Assembly (NCBI GenBank): GCA_030754475.1
Contig: JASMAE010000287.1
Span: 1-7,091, forward strand
DNA: 7,091 bases
Direction: 5' to 3'
Source of the DNA: Rhodospirillales bacterium
GTDB lineage: Bacteria > Pseudomonadota > Alphaproteobacteria > Rhodospirillales > JASLLV01
The translations under genes were made by a program, and so were the position numbers. The notes under the pieces were generated by a model, which was given only the letters and a program-made list of their open reading frames with translations, was not told the DNA's origin and ran no database searches. This document shows, piece by piece, positions 1-5,975 of this stretch. Numbering within the stretch: position 1 is the first letter of the stretch; every line of letters begins with the position of its first letter.

Positions 1-27
1 ACTACAGATTAGGCTGTCCCATTTATC

Positions 28-216
28 TTGATGACGGACACGTCACGCCAACCTAATCTCGATCCCCGGCTGCCCCGCCTGGCCAGCGACCAGACGGCAT
101 CTCTGGTCGGCCCGCCGGCACCGAACGCGGCAGAGGTTATCCTCGGTCATCTCGTCGGCCTGATCGATGGGACCGAAATGAGGAATGGCGGTCCGGCCAA
201 CGGGGACGGCGCATGA
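28..216 (+). CDS. Small hypothetical ORF overlapping the ketosynthase-like gene
   Basis: An ORF of about 61-62 residues that I do not recognise. It can start at TTG 28 or at the adjacent ATG 31. An in-frame TAG at 10-12 closes it upstream, so it is not simply the tail of a longer gene running in from outside. No good Shine-Dalgarno site precedes either start. Two things favour real coding: third codon positions are mostly G or C, as in the neighbours, and its TGA stop overlaps the ATG of the next gene as ATGA (213-216), the usual sign of translational coupling. It is rich in Pro, Asn and Gly, with one short hydrophobic stretch near residues 37-46 and no signal peptide. It lacks the DSL phosphopantetheine motif of an acyl carrier protein. 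It could be a small partner of the ketosynthase-like protein, a leader ORF, or spurious. Confidence 0.35.
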   Translation: MMTDTSRQPNLDPRLPRLASDQTASLVGPPAPNAAEVILGHLVGLIDGTEMRNGGPANGDGA

Positions 217-1211
217 CCTCGGTTCCACCAGTGCGGGTCCGTGGTTTCGGGTTCGCCCTACCCGGCGATCCTGTGCCCCTACGGTCCCGCGGCCTGGGCG
301 ACGCCGAGCGGGCCCGCCTCGACGACCTGGGTCAGGAATTCGGCTACTTGAGCCCGATGGATTCGACCGCCCTTTCGATCGAGGCGGCGGCGGCCTTGGC
401 CAATGCCGGAACCGGCGCCGGCGACATCGGATTGGTCATCACGGCGCCGGCGCTTTTGACCGCCTATGGCCCTGAGATACCGGCCGTCGCCGTGCGCGCC
501 GCGCTGGGGCTCGAACACGCGCAATGCCTTTACCTGGGCCAGGGATGCGTCGGCGTTCTGCGTGGCGTCCAACTGGACGCCCAGCACCTGCGCGCTGGGG
601 AAACGCCAGGCGATGTTGTGGTGGTCACCGGCTGCCGCGCCTCGACCATCACCCGCCGCTGGAACCACGGATCCTTTTTCTGGAGAGACGGGGCGGCGGC
701 CATGGTGTTGACGCTGGAGCCCGGTCCGGGCCCGCGTTACGTGGACTATGCCGAGGCCTCGGCCACCGCCGATTGGGGCGCCATGCGGGTCCGCTTCGGC
801 GACGGCCACCCGGCGGGCGCGGACACGGGTCCGGACGACTTTCGCATCACCATCAACTTCGACAGCGCCGCCGATCAGGTCGCCTACATCCGGAGCGAAC
901 ACCTACGCTTCGGCAATGTTCTGGCGACGCTTCTCGACAACAACGGGATCACCGAGGACGACGTCGCCGCCCTCTACCTGCCTTCCATCGGCAAGGCGCG
1001 GATTCCGAACCTGCTGGGCGCCGGCCGGCCGCTCATGGAACGGGTCGTCTGCGACGTCCGTCACGCCCACATGGGCGGGGTCGATAATTTCCTGTTCATG
1101 CACGAGCACATGGCGAAAACGCCGCCCGCCGACGGCGCCTGGCCCGTGTCCATGACGCCGGCCTTCACCGCCCAGTGGGCCGGTGTCCTGTTCCGTTACC
1201 GGGAATCATGA
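213..1211 (+). CDS. Ketoacyl-ACP synthase III (FabH)-like thiolase-fold protein, divergent active site
   Basis: A 332-residue protein of normal length for the FabH/KAS III group, which condenses an acyl-CoA with an acyl carrier or similar acceptor. The start is ATG 213 with GGGGA at 202-206 and a 6-nt spacer. Seen in sequence: a nucleophile motif LGQGCVG with Cys112, where FabH has its active Cys in a small-residue turn; a WRDGAAAMVL stretch (157-166) matching the FabH GDGAGA strand; and an end (TPAFTAQWAGVLFRY) in the place of FabH's terminal GGG-F-W strand. The two other FabH catalytic residues are not conserved: the VPHQAN-type motif reads LPSIGK (256-261), with Ser for His and Lys for Asn, and the Asn of the later YxNTS-type motif aligns with His286 in HAHMGGVDN. 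The fold is therefore clear, but the reaction is not. It may be a condensing enzyme or acyltransferase of secondary metabolism, or a non-catalytic partner. My alignment is by eye. Confidence 0.8.
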   Translation: MTSVPPVRVRGFGFALPGDPVPLRSRGLGDAERARLDDLGQEFGYLSPMDSTALSIEAAAALANAGTGAGDIGLVITAPALLTAYGPEIPAVAVRAALGLEHAQCLYLGQGCVGVLRGVQLDAQHLRAGETPGDVVVVTGCRASTITRRWNHGSFFWRDGAAAMVLTLEPGPGPRYVDYAEASATADWGAMRVRFGDGHPAGADTGPDDFRITINFDSAADQVAYIRSEHLRFGNVLATLLDNNGITEDDVAALYLPSIGKARIPNLLGAGRPLMERVVCDVRHAHMGGVDNFLFMHEHMAKTPPADGAWPVSMTPAFTAQWAGVLFRYRES

Positions 1212-1247
1212 TACCGACAGGCGTCGATAGAGGCCCATTCACCTTGT

Positions 1248-1521
1248 CGCCGCTTCGTCGCCAATTCTCGGAGCATTTGGCGCCACTATTCGCCTTTCCG
1301 CCGACGATCCGAAAGATGATCTACACCACAATGGCGATGGAGAGCCTGAACCACCCGCTTCGCGACGTGATCGAATCCCAGGCAACTTTTCGAACAACGA
1401 GTCGGCGTTGAAGCTGCTGTTCCAGGCGACCCGCCATTCCCGCGTCCGCTGGAAAACGGCAATTGCCTGGAAAGATGCCATGGCCCAGTTCACCATCATG
1501 TTCGGTGATCGCCTTGCGGGG
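1248..1521 (+). pseudogene. IS256-family (Mutator-type) transposase, C-terminal remnant, frameshifted
   Basis: This is the C-terminal end of an IS256-family DDE transposase. The first frame reads LAPLFAFPPTIRKMIYTTMAMESLN, matching the family's signature FFAFPP-(D/E)-(I/V)-R-(K/R)-IYTTNAIESLN block. Near 1379-1381 the match moves to another frame, consistent with loss of one base: the frame with GGC at 1381 continues GNFSNNESALKLL and then WKDAMAQFTIMFGDRL, the usual family ending. The N-terminal domain and the rest of the catalytic core are absent. The match begins only about 40 bases after the ketosynthase-like stop and ends where the integrase remnant begins. No terminal inverted repeats or target duplication are visible. 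It cannot make an active transposase and is a relic of an old insertion. Confidence 0.85.
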
Positions 1522-1743
1522 TCAACGCGCGGCCCCCGCCAGGCGCTTGGTAGAGACGGCCCGCACCAGTTTCGACGTGCGAACCAGGCAGCGATCCACG
1601 ATCGTTTCGACGGCCCGGATCGAATGGCCGGTGATCGCGGCTATCTCGGAAATCTCGCGGCCCGATTCGGCGGATCGGGTGATCGCCGTCGGGTGTAAGT
1701 GCATGAACCAAAGACCCTCGAGCACGGACATGGTTCTTCGCAA
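1522..1743 (-). pseudogene. Tyrosine recombinase / phage integrase, C-terminal remnant
   Basis: On the minus strand the reading from TTG 1743 (73 residues) carries the end of a tyrosine recombinase catalytic domain. ISEIAAITGHSIRAVETIVDR (residues 31-51, contiguous with CLVRT) matches the family's EIAAITGHS...ILxxYLxRT region. His40 of the TGH box is kept. Upstream, the expected GLRFHDLRGTAIT reads GLWFMHLHPTAIT, so both the His and the Arg of the HxxR box are lost (the Arg position is His17, codon 1693-1695). The nucleophile Tyr is Cys52 (TGC, codon 1588-1590). Everything N-terminal to about residue 8 is missing. Loss of Arg and Tyr excludes recombination even if a peptide is made. The piece lies tail to tail with the IS256 remnant and points to a former prophage or integrative element. 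Confidence 0.75.
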
Positions 1744-1840
1744 CGTACCCCCCGTCGCCGGCGCCTTACGCCGCCAGGGGCGAGACTGATCGGCCGATCG
1801 CTGTCACAATCGGCGCGGCCGAACCCCGGCCCGCTCGCAC

Positions 1841-1846
1841 GGAGAA
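1841..1846 (+). promoter_or_regulatory. Ribosome binding site for the DMT transporter
   Basis: GGAGAA, 7 nt before TTG 1854. It supports this unusual start codon over later in-frame candidates, which would remove part of the cytoplasmic N-terminus. Confidence 0.6.
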
Positions 1847-1853
1847 GCCGCCC

Positions 1854-2768
1854 TTGCGCGCTCAGCTGAAATGGATCGGCGAATTACCGGGCAACCTCAG
1901 AGGTATAGGGTTGATCGTGCTCGCCGGATTGATGGCCACGGTCATGATGGTCCTGATCCGCTTGCTCGGGGCCGATCTCCATCCGTTCGAGATCCACTTC
2001 ATTCGCACCGTCTTCAGCTTGCTCATGCTCACGCCGGTGATCCTACGCCATGGCTTGCGGCACCTTAGGACCCCGCGCCTCGGCCTTCACGCACTTCGCG
2101 GCCTGATCAACGGCTGCTCCCAGCTGTGCTTTTTCATGGCGCTCGTCATGATCCCGCTCGCCCAAATCTCGGCACTCAGCTTCACGGCGCCGTTGTTCAC
2201 AACTGTGACCGCGGTAATCGTGCTGGGCGAGGTGATCCGCGTCAGGCGCCTCACGGCGCTCGTCATCGGGTTCGCGGGAACCTGGCTCATCCTGCGCCCA
2301 GGAGTCATCGAGGTGGAGCTCGGGTCCATCCTGGTGCTTCTGGGATCGCTCGGTTGGGGCGTCACCATGATCCTCACCAAGATTCTTACGCGCACCGATT
2401 CGGCGATCAGCATCACGTTCTACGGAGCCCTGTTCATGTCGCCAATCTCGTTGATCGCGGCGATCCCGTTCTGGCAAACTCCGACCCTCGTCCAGCTCGG
2501 TTGGCTCGTCCCCATCGCCGTGTTCGCCACCCTCGTCCATTTGTGCCTCAACCAGGCGATCAAGGAGGCGGATCTCACCGTCCTGCTCCCATTCAACTTC
2601 GCGAGTCTCATCTGGGCTGCGATCATCGGCTACTTGGTCTTCGCCGAGATGCCTTCGATCTGGACGTGGGTGGGCGGCGCCATTATCTTTATCTCCGGCA
2701 CCTATCTCGCCATTCGCGAAGGCCGCCCGACGGGTGCCCCCGGCGCGGCGCGAGCGCCAGGCGCATGA
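1854..2768 (+). CDS. EamA/DMT-superfamily membrane transporter
   Basis: A 304-residue inner-membrane protein with ten predicted transmembrane helices in two repeated EamA domains (about residues 16-148 and 156-287), the usual length and layout for the drug/metabolite transporter superfamily, whose members mostly export small metabolites. Seen: the domain-1 signature LSFTAPLFTTVTAVIVLGE followed by VRRL, GFAGTWLILRPG (about 108-150), and the domain-2 counterpart LLPFNFASLIWAAIIGYLVFAE, with a closing W-x-GG-x-IIxxSGTYLxxRE. The start is TTG 1854 with GGAGAA at 1841-1846 and a 7-nt spacer. The short C-terminal tail is rich in Gly, Ala and Pro. The reading frame is intact. Substrate cannot be told from sequence. 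Nearest neighbours are mobile-element debris upstream and a convergent gene downstream, so it is probably transcribed alone. Confidence 0.93.
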   Translation: MRAQLKWIGELPGNLRGIGLIVLAGLMATVMMVLIRLLGADLHPFEIHFIRTVFSLLMLTPVILRHGLRHLRTPRLGLHALRGLINGCSQLCFFMALVMIPLAQISALSFTAPLFTTVTAVIVLGEVIRVRRLTALVIGFAGTWLILRPGVIEVELGSILVLLGSLGWGVTMILTKILTRTDSAISITFYGALFMSPISLIAAIPFWQTPTLVQLGWLVPIAVFATLVHLCLNQAIKEADLTVLLPFNFASLIWAAIIGYLVFAEMPSIWTWVGGAIIFISGTYLAIREGRPTGAPGAARAPGA

Positions 2769-2795
2769 GATCGCGCTGACGACCGGAGAAGGCGC

Positions 2796-2825
2796 CGGAC
2801 GGGCCCCGACGACAAGGCCCGTCCG
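2796..2825. terminator. Hairpin between convergent genes, probable two-way terminator
   Basis: A perfect 10-bp inverted repeat, CGGACGGGCC (2796-2805) and GGCCCGTCCG (2816-2825), with a 10-nt loop. It lies between the stop of the transporter gene (2768) and the stop of the convergent solute-binding-protein gene (2841). The stem is very stable, but neither side has a run of T, so it may act as a weak intrinsic terminator or block 3' decay for both transcripts. Confidence 0.6.
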
Positions 2826-2840
2826 ACTTAACTTCCCGTG

Positions 2841-4078
2841 TTACTTGACGAGGAAGAACGCCAGCGTCTTCTCGTCGGCGCGCGCCTTATAGCTCACGCC
2901 CTCGCGCATCGCCCAGGCGTTCACCTGGTAGTGCAGCGGGATATGGCTGACGTCGCGCATCGCGATCCCCATCGCCTCGTGATAGAGCTTTTCGCGCTTG
3001 GCGTTATCGATCGTCGACAGGGCTTCGACGATGATCGCGTCGAGTCGGCCGTTGCCGTAGCGCGACATGTCGTTGAGACCGAGCCCCAGGCCGGTGTCGC
3101 GGGTGTGGAAGTAGCCTTTGAGGGGCCACGTCGCATCACCGGTGCTCGAACAATCGGCGACCATGCCGAAGCTGAACTCGAGCTTGGCCATGCGCGAGAA
3201 ATAGACGCTCTTGGGCATGGCCTGAACCGCGATCTTAAGACCGATCTTGGTCAGCATCTGGGCGATCGCTTCCAGGCTCTGGTCGAGAAAGAGGAATATG
3301 ACGCGGCACGAAGGCGCCTGGGCGAGATGGATCCCGGGCGTCTGCGAGAGCTTCTTGATGTCGGTCGTGGGAACGTAGTCGATGAAGTCCACGTCCCTGG
3401 CGAGCAACGCCGCGACCCTCGAGGGGCTCGACTTGATCGGCTTGAAGACGGCCTTAGTCGTAGGTGGCTTTCCCCTCCAGTAGTCGGGGTTGGCCTCGAA
3501 GACGACGCGGTCACCCTTGACCCATTCGACGAAGCGATGGGGGCCGGTGCCGACCGCCGCCTTGCCGGAATTGAAGTCCGGGGCCTCGGCGCCGTGGGCG
3601 TGCTTCTTCGAGACCACCCCCACGGCGCGAGGTCGTTGGGGACGTTCGGGTTGGGGATCGGCGCCTTGATCCGCAACGTCGTTGCGTCAATCGCGGTGAT
3701 CTCCTTCTTGCCGATGAACCCGCCGAATTGCTTGAGCCCGGTGTTCGGGACGCGCTCGAAGTTGAACACCACGTCGTCCGCGGTAAAGGGCGATCCGTCG
3801 TGCCATTTCACGCCTTCGCGCAGCTTGATCTCCCAGGTGAAATCGTCGAGCGCCTTCCACGAGGCCGCGAGCGCCGGGGTCAGCTTGCCTTCCTCGAAAT
3901 GGACGAGGTGATCGAAGATGTTCCGTCCCATCTGGGCGTTCGGAATCCCCGACCAGTAATGTGGATCGATCGAGGTGAGTTCGGCGCCGGAGCCGATTCG
4001 GATCTCGTCCGCCCCGCTTGCCCTGGCGACGAAGGCCGCGAGCACCACTGCGCCGACCGATGCAACACGCTATGTCAT
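2841..4078 (-). pseudogene. Family-5 peptide ABC transporter substrate-binding protein, broken
   Basis: This is a periplasmic SBP_bac_5 protein (DppA/OppA type), which would deliver peptides or similar solutes to an ABC importer. Family blocks in order: DEIRIGSGAELTSIDPHYW, the WEIKLREGVKWHDGSPFTADDVVFN signature split across its usual place, then SGKAAVGTGPHRFVEW and DYWRGKPP, and at the end AMRDVSHIPLHYQVNAWA. It has three lesions. Codon 3 after ATG 4078 is TAG (4070-4072), although the following codons still encode a signal-peptide-like stretch ending ARASGA before DEIR. At 3617-3624, beside a run of five C (G on the coding strand), one base is missing and the frame shifts. After FLFLDQS (about 3276) the text jumps straight to EAIAQMLTKIG, omitting roughly 100 residues of the central lobe. 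About 411 codons remain, against the usual 500-530. The permease and ATPase genes are not in the window. Confidence 0.88.
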
Positions 4079-4085
4079 GATTGCT

Positions 4086-4092
4086 TCCTCCC
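4086..4092 (-). promoter_or_regulatory. Strong Shine-Dalgarno site of the broken binding-protein gene
   Basis: On the minus strand GGGAGGA stands 7 nt before ATG 4078. This near-ideal site identifies ATG 4078 as the original start and so shows that the TAG at the third codon is a real nonsense change rather than upstream noncoding sequence. Confidence 0.7.
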
Positions 4093-4361
4093 TTGGTTTG
4101 TGTGCGGCCCGATCCCGTCGGAGCGGGGTCGCTTCCGAGTCCTTTTTCCCCGGACGCTCGCGCCGCTTCCCTGCGGACGCTCTCTTTTCCGGCGATCGGA
4201 GGTGCAAGCGCGCGAGGCATCAAACGGAAAACGGGCGCAAGAACCTGGACCGTCCGCCACCGCGCTTTCGCAATCACCCGATGGTGGGATAAGTTGAATG
4301 CGCCTCGGCGCCCGCGGACGAGACCGGGCGCGGGGCAGGCAACGAAAAATGGGGTGACGGC
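4093..4361. promoter_or_regulatory. Divergent intergenic region, probable promoters both ways
   Basis: About 280 bases separate the broken binding-protein gene (leftward) from the RraA-like gene (rightward), so promoters for both should lie here. I cannot name a convincing -35/-10 pair on either strand, and I see no clear operator. Nearest the RraA start, a more AT-containing patch around 4281-4296 is the most promoter-like stretch. GGGGTGA at 4351-4357 is the likely ribosome binding site for GTG 4362. Confidence 0.3.
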
Positions 4362-4862
4362 GTGAGCAAAGAACAACAAGGCTCGCCGGCGACGGCGGAC
4401 ATCTGCGACGCGATGGGCGACGAAGCGACGGTCTGCGAGACCGCGTTCCGGGACTTCGGTGCGAAATCCGTCTTTTCGGGGACCATCGTCACCGTCGCCA
4501 CCTTCGAGGACAATCTTAACCTGCGCGAAGTGCTGGCCGGCGATGGGGCCGGCAAAGTCTTGGTGGTGGACGGCGGCGCGTCGAAGCGACGCGCGCTCGT
4601 CGGCGGCAACGTCGCCCAACTCGCCGCCGAAAAGGGCTGGGCCGGGCTCATCATCAACGGTTGCGTCCGCGACGCCCACGAGATCGCCGACGCCGCACTC
4701 GGCGTCAAGGCGATCGGCACCAACCCGAGGCGGCCGCTCAAGAACGGCATCGGCACGGTGGGCGAGGCGGTAAAGTTCGGAGGCGTCACCTTCCGCCCCG
4801 GCGAGTGTGTGTACGCCGACGGCGACGCCGTCGTCGTGACGGCGCGGCCCTTCACGGGCTAA
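4362..4862 (+). CDS. RraA-family HMG aldolase / oxaloacetate decarboxylase-type protein
   Basis: A 166-residue protein of the class II 4-hydroxy-4-methyl-2-oxoglutarate (HMG) aldolase/RraA family, normally 155-230 residues. The family cleaves HMG or 4-carboxy-4-hydroxy-2-oxoadipate to pyruvate plus a keto acid, and decarboxylates oxaloacetate, using a divalent metal. E. coli RraA instead binds RNase E. Seen: TADICDAMG at the N-terminus, TVATFEDN (44-51), KVLVVDGGASKRRALVGGN (65-83), GWAGLIINGCVRDAHEI (92-108), and the C-terminal GVTFRPGECVYADGDAVVV. The signature G-x20-R-D-x2-E is exact (Gly82, Arg103, Asp104, Glu107). E. coli RraA has Gln after the Arg, so this copy looks enzymatic. The GTG start has a Shine-Dalgarno-like GGGGTGA 4 nt upstream. 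It is divergent from the broken peptide-binding gene and convergent with the racemase-like gene, so it may handle a keto acid of the same pathway. Automatic annotation would probably call it a ribonuclease E regulator. Confidence 0.9.
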   Translation: MSKEQQGSPATADICDAMGDEATVCETAFRDFGAKSVFSGTIVTVATFEDNLNLREVLAGDGAGKVLVVDGGASKRRALVGGNVAQLAAEKGWAGLIINGCVRDAHEIADAALGVKAIGTNPRRPLKNGIGTVGEAVKFGGVTFRPGECVYADGDAVVVTARPFTG

Positions 4863-4879
4863 AACCCGCGGCGGCGTGA

Positions 4880-4897
4880 ACGCCGGAGAGCCGGCGT
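4880..4897. terminator. Hairpin between the RraA-like and racemase-like genes
   Basis: ACGCCGG (4880-4886) and CCGGCGT (4891-4897) form a perfect 7-bp stem with a 4-nt loop, 18 nt after the RraA-like stop and 47 nt from the convergent stop at 4944. No T-run follows on either strand, so termination strength is uncertain. Confidence 0.4.
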
Positions 4898-4943
4898 CCT
4901 AGCCCAGATCACAGTCAGTCGGACTCGCCTCCGGCGACCCGCT

Positions 4944-5975
4944 CTATGCCCGCGATCCGTCGTCGAGGTGGAAGCCTTCCGGGAACGGATCCGCGGGGTC
5001 GAGGCCGTACTGGTAGATTCCGATCACGAAGCCGCGCCCGGCGACCGAGGGGACCACGGCCGGGATGCCGCCAACGCTTGTGATCTCTGTGATTTCGGCC
5101 TCGAAGCGGGTGTCTATGATCGAGTGGTTCTCGAACACGTCACCGGGCGCGAGCTGGCCGCGCGCGTGCAGGACCGCGACCCTGGCCGACGTCGCGGTGC
5201 CGGTGGGACAGCGGTCAATGTGGGCGGGCGGCGCGACGCAGGCGTTGCGCCCGATCTTGCGCCCCCGCTCGGCCTCTTCCACCGGTGTCGCGATCGCGAC
5301 CACGGAAACCGTGTTAATCGCTGGATTTTCGGGGTGCACGACCTCGATCTGCTCGGCCGCCGCCTCGATGATACGCACCCCCGTCTCGGCGATCTCGCGC
5401 GCCTCGTCGGGCGTGATGGCGAAGCCGAGCGCGCCCGCGTCGGCCAGGGCGTAGACCATGCCGCCGTATGCGACGTCCACGGAAAGCGTGCCGAGCCCTT
5501 CGACCTCGAGCGGGTGGTCGAGGTGCCAGACGAAGCAGGGCACGTTCGCGAACTTGATCCGCTCGCACCGCCCATTGCGGCAACTCGCGGTGATATACAC
5601 AAGCCCGCCGGGCGCCTCCATCGTGAACCGGGTCTCGGGCTCGGTCATGGGGATCATCCCGGTCTCGAGCAGCACCGTCGCCGTGCAGATGGTGTTGGAG
5701 CCCGACATCGGCGGATACTCGTTGGCTTCGATGATGATGAAGCCCACGTCGGCGTCCGCGTGCGTCGGCGGCACCACTAGGTTGGCGCAGCTGGTGCCGG
5801 TTCCGCGCGGCTCGTTAAGGAGGAACTTGCGCAGCCAGTCGGCCTCGCTCTCGAGGTAACGCGCCTTGGCGAACATGGTCTCGCCCGGCGGCGGCAGGAC
5901 GCCGCCGACCACCACCCGGCCCACCTCGCCTTCGGCGTGGGCGTCGACGACGGTGATCATTCTGCTCCAGTGCAT
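4944..5975 (-). CDS. Proline racemase / hydroxyproline epimerase / trans-3-hydroxyproline dehydratase family protein (Ser/Thr active site)
   Basis: A 343-residue cytoplasmic enzyme, normal length for the family. Members invert the alpha-carbon of proline or 4-hydroxyproline, or dehydrate trans-3-hydroxy-L-proline. ATG 5975 is chosen over the earlier in-frame ATG at 6008 because an AAGGGGAAGG-type Shine-Dalgarno (about 5980-5989) precedes it and family proteins begin close to the TVVDAHAEGE motif. Blocks: DAHAEGEVGRVVVGGV (11-26), NEPRGT, EANEYPPMSGSNTIC (84-97), GMIPMTEPETRFTMEAPGGLV, DVAYGGMVYALADAGALG (167-184), HPENP, and DRCPTGTATSARVAVLHARG (254-273). The canonical first catalytic site MCGHG is MSGSN (Ser91). 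The second, DRSPCGT, is DRCPTGT (Thr258). Thr at the second site is known in trans-3-hydroxyproline dehydratases, and Ser at the first in some epimerases. Both together make two-base racemisation doubtful, so dehydratase or a new activity is more likely. The last residues, FPEGF onwards, look complete. Confidence 0.9.
   Translation of the reverse strand: MHWSRMITVVDAHAEGEVGRVVVGGVLPPPGETMFAKARYLESEADWLRKFLLNEPRGTGTSCANLVVPPTHADADVGFIIIEANEYPPMSGSNTICTATVLLETGMIPMTEPETRFTMEAPGGLVYITASCRNGRCERIKFANVPCFVWHLDHPLEVEGLGTLSVDVAYGGMVYALADAGALGFAITPDEAREIAETGVRIIEAAAEQIEVVHPENPAINTVSVVAIATPVEEAERGRKIGRNACVAPPAHIDRCPTGTATSARVAVLHARGQLAPGDVFENHSIIDTRFEAEITEITSVGGIPAVVPSVAGRGFVIGIYQYGLDPADPFPEGFHLDDGSRA

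Noticed and set aside
6..59. Inverted repeat AGATTAGG (6-13) / CCTAATCT (52-59), possible element end or operator
   Set aside because: Only 8 perfect bases with a 38-nt gap, no partner copy elsewhere in the window and no transposase beside it; probably chance.
1408..1698. Reading the transposase frame onward as one 96-residue protein
   Set aside because: Homology stops at FGDRL; beyond that the frame is only the antisense of the integrase remnant.
2838..3911. A 357-codon open frame on the plus strand
   Set aside because: It is antisense to the broken binding-protein gene, whose minus frames match a known family. Its translation is Arg/Asp/Gly-rich and featureless, typical of a high-GC shadow.
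3687..4679. A 330-codon open frame on the minus strand
   Set aside because: It crosses both the start of the broken binding-protein gene and the antisense of the RraA-like gene in the wrong frame, and has no family signature.
4968..5780. A 270-codon open frame on the plus strand
   Set aside because: It lies antisense to the racemase-family gene, which carries clear motifs; the plus translation resembles nothing.
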